Below, one piece after another: positions 8,159 through 15,246 of a stretch of DNA of 64,000 nucleotides (its first letter is position 1; each line of letters begins with the position of its first letter). The notes below the pieces were generated by a model. It searched no databases, had not been told where the DNA came from, and saw only the letters and a list, made by a program, of their open reading frames with translations. Source of the DNA: CALKXV01 sp965228905 (GTDB lineage Bacteria; Pseudomonadota; Alphaproteobacteria; Rhodobacterales; Rhodobacteraceae). The stretch is taken from positions 1,054,001-1,118,000 of the forward strand of contig CBDDII010000003.1 of the NCBI GenBank assembly GCA_965228905.1. Direction: 5' to 3'. The position numbers and the translations under genes were made by a program.

Positions 8159-9115
8159 CTATCCGGCGATCAACTCCGCCTGCCGGACGATGACCTCGGC
8201 CTGGCGGACGCTGGCAATATCGACAAGGCGGCCCTTGTAGACGGCAGCGCCGGACCCGGTTTTCTGTGCCTCTTCCATCGCGGCCAGAATCTCGCGGGCT
8301 TCGGTGACGGCCTCTTCGGAGGGGGTGAAAACGTCGTTGGCCAGCGCCACCTGCTTGGGGTGGATCGCCCATTTTCCGACCATGCCGAGCGTGGCGGAGC
8401 GGAGTGCCTGGGCGCGAAAACCTTCGTCGTCAGAGAAATCGCCAAAGGGGCCGTCGACGGGCAGAACGCCGTGGGTGCGGCAGGCGGCGACGATGGCGGT
8501 TTGCGCCCAGTGCCAGGGGTCGGACCAGTATTTCTGGCCCTCGCGGTACATGTAGTAATTTTCCTGTGTGCCGCCGATACCCGTGGTCTGCATCCCCATG
8601 GAGGCGGCGAAATCGGCGGCCCCAAGGCTCATCGCGACCATGCGGGGCGAGGAGGCGGCGATTTCTTCCACATGGGCGATACCGGCGGCGGTTTCGATGA
8701 TGACTTCGAAGTTGATCGGTTTCGTGCGGCCCTTCGCGGCCTCGATCCCCGTGACCAGCGCATCCACCGCATAAACGTCGGCTGCACAACCGACCTTGGG
8801 AATCATGATCTGGTCGATCCGGTCGGCGCAGTTTTCCAGCACTTCGACCACGTCCTGATACCAATAGGGGGTATCCAGCCCGTTGATCCGCACCGACAGC
8901 GTCTTGGTGCCCCAGTCCACGTCGCCAATTGCCTGGATGATGTTTTTCCGCGCCTCGGGCTTGTCGTCGGGGGCGACGGCGTCTTCCAGATCGAGGTTGA
9001 TCACATCTGCTTCCGACGCCGCCATTTTCTCAAAGATCGCCGGTCGCGAACCGGGGCCGAACAACTGGCAACGATTGGGGCGGGCAGGGGCGGCGGGCTG
9101 AAGGCGGAAGCTCAT
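8159..9115 (-). CDS. mcl1: L-malyl-CoA/beta-methylmalyl-CoA lyase
   Basis: A 318-residue CitE-like TIM-barrel lyase that closely resembles Mcl1 of Rhodobacter, including its length and its start MSFRLQPA. It cleaves beta-methylmalyl-CoA to glyoxylate and propionyl-CoA, and L-malyl-CoA to glyoxylate and acetyl-CoA, in the ethylmalonyl-CoA pathway of acetate assimilation. Mg-binding acidic residues lie in INLDLEDAV (about 40-48) and NFEVIIETAAGI (about 137-148). The C-terminal half has MVGKWAIHPKQV. The start at 9115 is preferred over an upstream in-frame ATG because the family begins here. It is divergent from dgcN, with a 218-bp region between that holds several repeats. Confidence 0.95.
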   Translation of the reverse strand: MSFRLQPAAPARPNRCQLFGPGSRPAIFEKMAASEADVINLDLEDAVAPDDKPEARKNIIQAIGDVDWGTKTLSVRINGLDTPYWYQDVVEVLENCADRIDQIMIPKVGCAADVYAVDALVTGIEAAKGRTKPINFEVIIETAAGIAHVEEIAASSPRMVAMSLGAADFAASMGMQTTGIGGTQENYYMYREGQKYWSDPWHWAQTAIVAACRTHGVLPVDGPFGDFSDDEGFRAQALRSATLGMVGKWAIHPKQVALANDVFTPSEEAVTEAREILAAMEEAQKTGSGAAVYKGRLVDIASVRQAEVIVRQAELIAG

Positions 9116-9173
9116 GGGTGCGTAACTTTCTTTCGTTCGATCCGTGTCTTGGCGTATTATGTTGCGGTGCGGC

Positions 9174-9212
9174 ATGCAAGCTATTTGCGGTGCAGCAAAG
9201 GGGCGATGCAAG
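9174..9212. promoter_or_regulatory. Nested repeats upstream of mcl1 (TTTGC-N6-GCAAA flanked by ATGCAAG)
   Basis: An inverted repeat TTTGC-GGTGCA-GCAAA (9184-9199) is flanked by two direct copies of ATGCAAG at 9174-9180 and 9206-9212, 32 bp apart. Half-sites containing TTTGC/GCAAA are known for ScfR/RamB-type acyl-CoA regulators in this group, so control of mcl1 by such a protein is possible. It lies 59-97 bp upstream of the mcl1 start. Confidence 0.35.
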
Positions 9213-9245
9213 TTTCTTCGAATAATGTGAGCTAGGGGGCGTAAA

Positions 9246-9307
9246 TATTCGCCATTCCTGGTGTCTGGCGCTCAAAAAGGCAGGTATTTGCGCCATTCTT
9301 CGTGAAT
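9246..9307. promoter_or_regulatory. Direct repeat with CGCCATTC core upstream of dgcN
   Basis: Two direct copies of a motif with core CGCCATTC followed by yTkGTG-like bases begin at 9250 and 9291. The 41-bp spacing is close to four helical turns. A partly inverted copy (TTTGGCGAA) follows near the dgcN start. The arrangement looks like a regulator site for dgcN, for example a LysR-type protein, none of which is encoded in the window. Confidence 0.35.
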
Positions 9308-9333
9308 ATTTGGCGAAACTTGGGGGATACGCC

Positions 9334-10335
9334 ATGATTCGCAAACCATACCTTCTTTTTCTCGGCGATGCGCCGGACCAACTGGCCGCCAAGGTCGCGC
9401 AAGGCATTGCCGACTGGAATCCCGACGAGGTGGTCGGCCAGTTCCGCATGGAGGGCTGCAAGGCCGATGTGGGGGTCACCGACCTGTCCTTGCAGGAGGC
9501 TTTTGACAAGGGGGCGCGCACCCTGGTCGTCGGGGTCGCCAACCGGGGCGGGATGATCGCGGAAAGCTGGCTGGAGGTTCTGGCCGAAGCGATGGAGATC
9601 GGCTTTGACCTTGCCAGCGGATTGCACAACCTCTTGCGCAACGAGGACGTGCTGAAGGCCACGTCGGCGCGGTCGGGGGCGACGCTCCATGACGTGCGTA
9701 TCCCCACGGTGGCCTATCCGATTGCCAACGGGAAGAAACGGACCGGCAAGCGCTGTCTGGCCCTTGGCACGGATTGTTCGGTCGGCAAGATGTACACCGG
9801 CCTTGCGATGAATGCCGAGATGGTGAAACGCGGGATGAAGTCCACGTTCCGGGCCACCGGGCAGACCGGCATTCTGGTCACCGGGCGCGGTGTGCCGCTG
9901 GACGCGGTGATCGCTGATTTCATGGCCGGTGCGGTGGAATGGCTGACCCCTGACAACGATCCCGATCACTGGGATCATATCGAGGGGCAGGGCAGCCTTT
10001 ATCACATCTCGTTTTCCGGTGTGACGATGGCTTTGATCCACGGCGGGCAGCCCGATGCGATCATCCTGGCCCATGAACCGACGAGAACCCACATGCGGGG
10101 CCTGCCGGGCTATGGTCTGCCGTCGCTGGAAGACCTGCGCGACATGGCGCTGCCGATCGCGCGGATCGCGAACCCGAGCGTGGTAATTGCGGGCGTTTCG
10201 GTGAACACCAAGGCCCTTGGCGATGAAGAGGCGCTGCGGCTTTGCGAAGAGATCGAAGGGCGCATGGGATTGCCGACGGTCGATCCTTATCGCCACGGTG
10301 CCGCACGTTTGGTAGACGCTCTGGCAACGATCTGA
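9334..10335 (+). CDS. dgcN: DUF1611 protein, DgcN-type N-acetyltransferase
   Basis: A 333-residue DUF1611 protein matching the DgcN family. In marine Pseudoalteromonas DgcN N-acetylates D-glutamate as the first step of D-Glu catabolism. The P-loop-like GTDCSVGK lies at residues 145-152, and other family-like stretches are TLVVGVANRGGMI, TGQTGILVTGRGVPLDAV and ALIHGGQPDAIILAHEP. The start at 9334 has GGGGGA 7 nt before it; an in-frame ATG 24 bp earlier lacks one. The next genes are a DgcA-type racemase and a D-amino acid transaminase, which supports a D-Glu pathway. Function by family and neighbours. Confidence 0.9.
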   Translation: MIRKPYLLFLGDAPDQLAAKVAQGIADWNPDEVVGQFRMEGCKADVGVTDLSLQEAFDKGARTLVVGVANRGGMIAESWLEVLAEAMEIGFDLASGLHNLLRNEDVLKATSARSGATLHDVRIPTVAYPIANGKKRTGKRCLALGTDCSVGKMYTGLAMNAEMVKRGMKSTFRATGQTGILVTGRGVPLDAVIADFMAGAVEWLTPDNDPDHWDHIEGQGSLYHISFSGVTMALIHGGQPDAIILAHEPTRTHMRGLPGYGLPSLEDLRDMALPIARIANPSVVIAGVSVNTKALGDEEALRLCEEIEGRMGLPTVDPYRHGAARLVDALATI

Positions 10336-10411
10336 GGGGTTTCGCTGCCTTCGGCAGCGATCCGCTGGGGGACGCTGTCCCCCAGACCCCCTGGGATATT
10401 TGAAGGTCAAT
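10336..10411. repeat. Intergenic hairpin element of the Roseobacter type
   Basis: Between dgcN and dgcA. It contains the small hairpin CGCTGCC-TTC-GGCAGCG, a second fold with CTGGGGGAC/GTCCCCCAG, then CCCCCTGGGATATTTGAAGG. Related intergenic text recurs at 44734-44818 and 62710-62802. Confidence 0.5.
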
Positions 10412-10420
10412 GGAGGCAGG

Positions 10421-11383
10421 ATGTTCGTCGTCACCAAGGACAGTTTTCGTCTGGCAGAGACCTTTACGATTTCGCGCGGATCGCGGGATGCGGCCGAGGT
10501 TCTGACTGTCGCCTTCGAGGAGGGCGGTGTCACGGGGCGCGGCGAATGCGTGCCCTATGCGCGTTACGGTGAAACTCTGGAGAGTGTGGCCAGTCAGATT
10601 GCGTCGCTGCCTGATGCGGTTACCCGCGAGAGCCTTGGTGAGTTGCTGCCGCCGGGGGCGGCGCGGAACGCCGTGGATTGTGCGCTTTGGGATCATGCGG
10701 CAAAGCGGGACGGTCGGCGTGTTTGGGAGTTGGCCGGATTGGCGCGCCCCGATGCCGAGGTCACGGCCTTTACCCTTTCGCTGGATACGCCTGAAAAGAT
10801 GCGGGCGGCCGCGGCGAAACACGCGCACCGACCCCTTTTGAAGATCAAGCTTGGGGGCGAAGGGGACATGGCGCGGCTGGAAGCCGTGCGGGCAGGGGCA
10901 CCGGCGACGCGGATCGTTGTCGATGCCAACGAAGGCTGGACAGCCGAGCTTTATGCCGAGCTTGCGCCGCATCTTTTGCGGTTGGGCGTAGGGATGGTCG
11001 AACAGCCCCTGCCTGCGGGCAAGGACGAGATGCTGGGCGAGATCGCACGGCCACTGCCGGTTTGCGCCGATGAATCCTGCCATGATCGTGCGTCGCTGCC
11101 TGGGCTGAGGTGCAAGTACGACATGGTGAACATCAAGCTGGACAAGACCGGCGGGCTGACCGAGGCACTGGCTTTGCGTGATGCGGCCCTGGCCGAAGGC
11201 TTTGGCATCATGGTCGGTTGCATGGTCGGCACCTCGCTTGCGATGGCACCTGCGGTGCTTGTCGCGCAGGGTGCGGCGGTGGTTGACCTTGACGGCCCGC
11301 TACTTCTGGCCGAAGACCGGGATCACGCTTTGAGATACGACGCGGATGGCGTGCATCCGCCCGAACCAGAATTGTGGGGATAG
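10421..11383 (+). CDS. dgcA: Enolase-superfamily N-acetyl-D-glutamate racemase, DgcA-type
   Basis: A 320-residue member of the enolase superfamily, muconate-lactonizing/dipeptide-epimerase group. The catalytic pattern is complete: KIK at 141-143, metal ligands D168 (VVDAN), E194 (VEQP) and D217 (ADES), and the opposite-face base K239 (NIKLDKTGG). The two lysines on opposite faces fit 1,1-proton-transfer racemisation. By family and by its place after dgcN it would convert N-acetyl-D-Glu to N-acetyl-L-Glu. The start at 10421 is chosen because GGAGG lies 4 nt upstream. It ends 3 bp before dat. A dipeptide epimerase is the main alternative. Confidence 0.9.
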   Translation: MFVVTKDSFRLAETFTISRGSRDAAEVLTVAFEEGGVTGRGECVPYARYGETLESVASQIASLPDAVTRESLGELLPPGAARNAVDCALWDHAAKRDGRRVWELAGLARPDAEVTAFTLSLDTPEKMRAAAAKHAHRPLLKIKLGGEGDMARLEAVRAGAPATRIVVDANEGWTAELYAELAPHLLRLGVGMVEQPLPAGKDEMLGEIARPLPVCADESCHDRASLPGLRCKYDMVNIKLDKTGGLTEALALRDAALAEGFGIMVGCMVGTSLAMAPAVLVAQGAAVVDLDGPLLLAEDRDHALRYDADGVHPPEPELWG

Positions 11384-11386
11384 ACC

Positions 11387-12247
11387 ATGAGCCGCATCGT
11401 TTACGTCAACGGGGAATATGTGCCCGAGGAGGACGCCAAGATCTCGGTCTTTGATCGTGGCTTCCTGTTTGCCGATGGCGTCTACGAAGTGACCAGCGTT
11501 CTGGGCGGCAAGCTGATCGACTTTGCCGGACATGCGACGCGGCTTGTGCGTTCGCTTGGAGAACTGGAGATGGCGGCCCCGGTGACCATGGATGAGTTGT
11601 TGGAGATTCACCGCCAGTTGATCGCGCGGAATGATCTGGGCGAGGGGATGATCTATCTCCAGATCACCCGGGGTGCAGATGCGGATCGCGATTTTGCATT
11701 TCCCGACCCGGAGAAGACACCTTCGAGCATCGTTCTGTTCACGCAGGAAAAAAGCATCGCAGACAGTCCAGCCGCGAAGACGGGGATCAAGGTGATTTCC
11801 ATCGACGACATCCGGTGGGGGCGGCGCGATATCAAGACGGTGCAACTGCTTTATCCGTCGATGGGCAAGATGATGGCCAAGGCTGCGGGCAAGGATGATG
11901 CCTGGATGGTCGAAGATGGTGCGGTGACGGAAGGCACGTCGAACAACGCCTATATCGTCAAGGACGGCACGATCATCACGCGGCACCTGTCGAACGAGAT
12001 CCTGCATGGGATCACCCGCAAGGCCGTTCTGGCCTTTGCGCGTGAAGCGCAGATGAAGGTGGAGGAACGCGCCTTTACCATCGAAGAGGCACAAGCGGCG
12101 GACGAGGCGTTCTTTACCTCAGCTTCGGCCCTGGTCATGCCGGTGGTCGAGATCGACGGCGCGACCCTGGGGGATGGAATGCCCGGCCCGGTGTCGAAGC
12201 GCCTGCGCGAGATTTACCTGGAAGAAAGCCTGAAGGCGGCAGTCTGA
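11387..12247 (+). CDS. dat: D-amino-acid transaminase
   Basis: A 286-residue class IV PLP aminotransferase. The N-terminus (VYVNGEYVPEEDAKISVFDRGF) and catalytic lysine K150 in RWGRRDIK match D-alanine aminotransferases (EC 2.6.1.21). The PLP-contact glutamate is in VTEGTSNNAYI at about 181. After DIK the usual SLNLLPN is replaced by TVQLLYPSMGK, a deviation that may alter substrate range. It interconverts D-amino acids with 2-oxoglutarate/D-Glu. It starts 3 bp after dgcA, so the three genes form one unit that could funnel many D-amino acids through D-Glu into L-Glu derivatives. Confidence 0.92.
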   Translation: MSRIVYVNGEYVPEEDAKISVFDRGFLFADGVYEVTSVLGGKLIDFAGHATRLVRSLGELEMAAPVTMDELLEIHRQLIARNDLGEGMIYLQITRGADADRDFAFPDPEKTPSSIVLFTQEKSIADSPAAKTGIKVISIDDIRWGRRDIKTVQLLYPSMGKMMAKAAGKDDAWMVEDGAVTEGTSNNAYIVKDGTIITRHLSNEILHGITRKAVLAFAREAQMKVEERAFTIEEAQAADEAFFTSASALVMPVVEIDGATLGDGMPGPVSKRLREIYLEESLKAAV

Positions 12248-12284
12248 GAGGGCGGCTGGAAAGGCCGGGTCAGAAGACCTAGCG

Positions 12285-12581
12285 TCAGTGCTCGTGCGAT
12301 TTTTCGAATGCGGCTGTCTGTTCGGGCGTGGCCTCGGTCTGGTATTTGTCTTTCCAATCGTCGTAGGGAATACCGTAGAAGATTTCCCGCGCTTCGGCCT
12401 TGGAAAGGTCAATCCCCTTTTCGGCGGCGGCTTCCTGATACCAGCGTGACAGGCAGTTCCGGCAGAACCCGGCAAGGTTCATCATGTCGATGTTTTGAAC
12501 TTCGGCGCGGTCTTCCATCAGATGTTGGCGCAGGCGGCGAAAGGCGGCGGCTTCAAGCTCGATGCGGGTTTGATCGTCCAT
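12285..12581 (-). CDS. DUF1244 family protein
   Basis: A 98-residue small protein that matches the DUF1244 family: RLRQHLMEDRAEVQNIDMMN, then GFCRNCLSRWY with a CxxC-type pair, then EAREIFYGIPYDDWK. No enzymatic role is established. It is convergent with dat and divergent from pyk. GAAAGGAAGG precedes the ATG. Confidence 0.88.
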   Translation of the reverse strand: MDDQTRIELEAAAFRRLRQHLMEDRAEVQNIDMMNLAGFCRNCLSRWYQEAAAEKGIDLSKAEAREIFYGIPYDDWKDKYQTEATPEQTAAFEKSHEH

Positions 12582-12751
12582 GTTCTTTCCTTCCTTTCGT
12601 TTTCACATGACTTGCAGGCAGATCGCTCGGGTTTCAAGGGCGTGAGGCCCATCTTGCTGGCGGTTAATGCCGTTGTGTTAGGCTTTGTACGGTTGTCATG
12701 CGCTAACATTTGCGGCAATAGAACAGCAAAGCCGAACCGGAAGGAATTGCC

Positions 12752-14197
12752 ATGCGCCGTCTCAGGAACGTCAAGATCGTTGCAACCCTTGGGCCGGCGT
12801 CAAGCTCCTATGCCATGATCAAGGCCTTGTACGAGGCCGGGGCGGATGTGTTCCGTCTGAACATGAGCCACGGCGATCACGAGGATATTCGCAAGCGTCA
12901 CAGCATCATTCGTGAGGTCGAAGCGGATGTGGGGCGGCCGATCGGCATCCTTGCCGACCTGCAGGGGCCGAAGCTGCGCGTCGGCACCTTCAAGAACGGC
13001 AGCGAGGAACTGGAGGAGGGCCAGAGTTTCAGGCTGGACCTGGACGATGCACCTGGCGACGCGCATCGTGTGCAGCTTCCCCACAAGGAGATTTTCGATG
13101 CCCTGGAGAAGGGCGCGACGCTTCTGGTGAACGACGGCAAGATCCGCCTGAAGGTGAAGGAACACGGGCCCGACTTTGCCGAGTGTATGGTCATGGTCGG
13201 CGGCACGATCTCGGACCGCAAGGGCGTGAATGTGCCTGACGTGGTGCTGCCTTTGGCCGCCTTGTCCGAAAAGGACAAGCGCGATCTGGAATTCGTGTGC
13301 GAGTTGGGCGTGGATTGGCTGGCGCTTTCCTTTGTGCAACGTGCCGAAGACGTTGAAGAGGGACGCACCCTTTGTCGGGGACGTGCCTCGATCCTGTCCA
13401 AGATCGAGAAACCCGCTTCGGTCAACGATTTCGATGCGATCCTCGAAGCCTCGGATGCGATCATGGTGGCACGTGGCGATCTGGGGGTCGAACTTCCGAT
13501 CCAGAACCTGCCGCCGATCCAGAAACGGCTGGTGCGCAAGTGCCGCCACGCGGCCAAGCCGGTGATCGTGGCGACCCAGATGCTGGAATCCATGGTAGAA
13601 AGCCCGATCCCGACGCGGGCCGAGGTGTCCGACGTGGCCGCCGCCATTTATGAAGGTGCCGATGCCGTCATGCTGTCAGCGGAAAGTGCGGTCGGCAGCT
13701 ATCCGGTCGAGGCGGTTGCCACCATGCACAACGTGGCGCTTGAGGTGGAAAGCGACCCGACCTATCGCACCGTTTTCGATGCCAGCCGTGGCGGGCCCAA
13801 GGAATCGGTCGCCGATGGCATCGTTTCGGCGGCGCGCGAGATCGCGGAAACGGCCAATATCAAGGTGATCTGCTGTTATTCGGAATCGGGCACGACCGCC
13901 CTTCTGGTGGCACGCGAACGCCCGCATGTCCCGATCATTGCGATGACGGCGCGGGAAGATACGGCGCGACGGCTTTGCCTGTCCTGGGGGTTACATTGCG
14001 TGCAGACGCCGACGGTTGACCGATTCAAACATGCGGTGTTGAATTCAGCCCGCGCCGCTGTGAATGAAGGTTTTGCCGAGCCTTCGGATCAGCTTGTTGT
14101 GACCGCTGGTGTGCCTTTCGGGCAGCCGGGAACAACGAATATTCTGCGTGTCGCGCCCTGTGACGAGCGCTTAATTCTGCCATCAGATCCCGAATAA
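12752..14197 (+). CDS. pyk: Pyruvate kinase
   Basis: A 481-residue glycolytic enzyme (PEP + ADP to pyruvate + ATP). Recognised by KIVATLGPAS at the start, RLNMSHG, ADLQGPKLR, the catalytic ILSKIEKPASV and MVARGDLGVELP, and the KPVIVATQMLESM and DAVMLSAESAVGSYP stretches. The C-terminal allosteric domain (about 355-475) includes CCYSESGTTALLVARERP. The length is normal for a single-chain bacterial enzyme. GGAAGGA lies upstream of the ATG. Confidence 0.97.
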   Translation: MRRLRNVKIVATLGPASSSYAMIKALYEAGADVFRLNMSHGDHEDIRKRHSIIREVEADVGRPIGILADLQGPKLRVGTFKNGSEELEEGQSFRLDLDDAPGDAHRVQLPHKEIFDALEKGATLLVNDGKIRLKVKEHGPDFAECMVMVGGTISDRKGVNVPDVVLPLAALSEKDKRDLEFVCELGVDWLALSFVQRAEDVEEGRTLCRGRASILSKIEKPASVNDFDAILEASDAIMVARGDLGVELPIQNLPPIQKRLVRKCRHAAKPVIVATQMLESMVESPIPTRAEVSDVAAAIYEGADAVMLSAESAVGSYPVEAVATMHNVALEVESDPTYRTVFDASRGGPKESVADGIVSAAREIAETANIKVICCYSESGTTALLVARERPHVPIIAMTAREDTARRLCLSWGLHCVQTPTVDRFKHAVLNSARAAVNEGFAEPSDQLVVTAGVPFGQPGTTNILRVAPCDERLILPSDPE

Positions 14198-14238
14198 TTG
14201 TCAAAAATTCGCCAAAATGACCTGCCAAGCCATTCGGC

Positions 14239-14463
14239 ATGGTAGAATACGTTGATCTCATAATGGTTCTTGGCGTTTGCATCTTCGCGCTGGCGTTTCC
14301 CGCGATGGTGGGTGCGTTTTCGCGCGGTGCGCCGCCGCGTGCGGCCATGCTGGCGATCTTTGCCGGTGGTGTCATGATGGTATACGCGAATTCCGCCCGT
14401 CCGGGTGGCTATTCGGTTGCCGAAATGCCCCAGGTGTTTGTCAGGGTCATCACCGGCGCATAA
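14239..14463 (+). CDS. Small membrane protein, 74 aa
   Basis: A 74-residue protein with two hydrophobic segments (DLIMVLGVCIFALAFPAMVG and AAMLAIFAGGVMMVYANS) and a short C-terminal tail. It lies 41 bp after pyk. The ribosome site is weak. The fit to membrane topology and codon use supports a real gene, but it belongs to no family I can name. Confidence 0.55.
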   Translation: MVEYVDLIMVLGVCIFALAFPAMVGAFSRGAPPRAAMLAIFAGGVMMVYANSARPGGYSVAEMPQVFVRVITGA

Positions 14464-14492
14464 CGCCAAAAAAGAACCAACATTTCCCTTGT

Positions 14493-14591
14493 CAGGAAGG
14501 GCGCGTGCATGTATGCGGTGCGCTCTGACGGGTTCGCCGGCCAAGTGGCATGCCGAGTGAGCCTTCAACCGTCTGACGATAGGAGATGGAA
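14493..14591 (+). promoter_or_regulatory. Candidate leader of rpmI-rplT
   Basis: The interval between the small membrane gene and rpmI holds a GC-rich hairpin (GCGCGTGCATGTATGCGGTGCGC near 14500-14522) and CGGGTTCGCCGGCC-type pairing, followed by AGGAG at 14581-14585. L20 represses its own operon through mRNA leaders in other bacteria. Here that role is only suggested by position. Confidence 0.25.
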
Positions 14592-14792
14592 ATGCCCAAG
14601 ATGAAGACGAAGTCGAGCGCGAAAAAGCGCTTCAAGGTCTCTGCGACCGGTAAAGTGATGTCAGGCCAGGCCGGCAAGCGGCATGGCATGATCAAGCGGA
14701 CCAAGAAATTCATCCGTAACGCACGTGGCACCACGGAAATGAGCGCGCCCGATCAGAAGATCGTCAAGCAGTTCATGCCCTACGACCGGTAA
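14592..14792 (+). CDS. rpmI: 50S ribosomal protein L35
   Basis: A 66-residue highly basic ribosomal protein starting [15 protein letters not shown], the family signature, with [10 protein letters not shown] in the middle. The start at 14592 gives the standard length; an ATG 6 bp earlier is too close to the AGGAG. It is followed 12 bp later by rplT, the usual pair. infC is not adjacent here. Confidence 0.97.
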   Translation: MPKMKTKSSAKKRFKVSATGKVMSGQAGKRHGMIKRTKKFIRNARGTTEMSAPDQKIVKQFMPYDR

Positions 14793-14804
14793 GGAGACAG
14801 ACAC

Positions 14805-15167
14805 ATGGCACGCGTTAAAGGTGGGACAGTTACCCACGCACGTCACAAGAAGGTCACCGACGCCGCGAAAGGCTATTACGGTCGCCGCAAGAACACCTTC
14901 AAGGTCGCCCGTCAGGCGGTCGACAAGGCCAACCAATACGCCACCCGCGACCGCAAGAACCGCAAGCGCAACTTCCGCGCCCTGTGGATCCAGCGGATCA
15001 ACGCCGCGGTGCGCGCCCACGACGAAGCGCTGACCTATTCGCGTTTCATCAACGGTCTGTCGCTTGCCGGGATCGAGGTGGACCGCAAGGTTCTGGCCGA
15101 TCTGGCCGTGCATGAGCCCGATGCCTTCGGGGCCATCGTGGACAAGGCGAAAGCCGCACTCGCCTGA
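14805..15167 (+). CDS. rplT: 50S ribosomal protein L20
   Basis: A 120-residue ribosomal protein that binds 23S rRNA early in 50S assembly. Recognised by [50 protein letters not shown] and the C-terminal [18 protein letters not shown]. It follows rpmI by 12 bp with GGAG upstream and is closed by a strong terminator at 15192. Confidence 0.98.
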   Translation: MARVKGGTVTHARHKKVTDAAKGYYGRRKNTFKVARQAVDKANQYATRDRKNRKRNFRALWIQRINAAVRAHDEALTYSRFINGLSLAGIEVDRKVLADLAVHEPDAFGAIVDKAKAALA

Positions 15168-15191
15168 GTTCGGGTAAGCCGCGAAATCAAA

Positions 15192-15226
15192 GCGCCGCCG
15201 ACCATCGGGTCGGGCGGCGTTTTTTG
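15192..15226 (+). terminator. Rho-independent terminator of rpmI-rplT
   Basis: CGCCGCCGACC and GGTCGGGCGGCG pair around a short ATC-type loop and are followed by TTTTTTG. It lies 25 bp after the rplT stop. Confidence 0.9.
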
Positions 15227-15246
15227 TTTTGGGCACCCGGCGGCGT

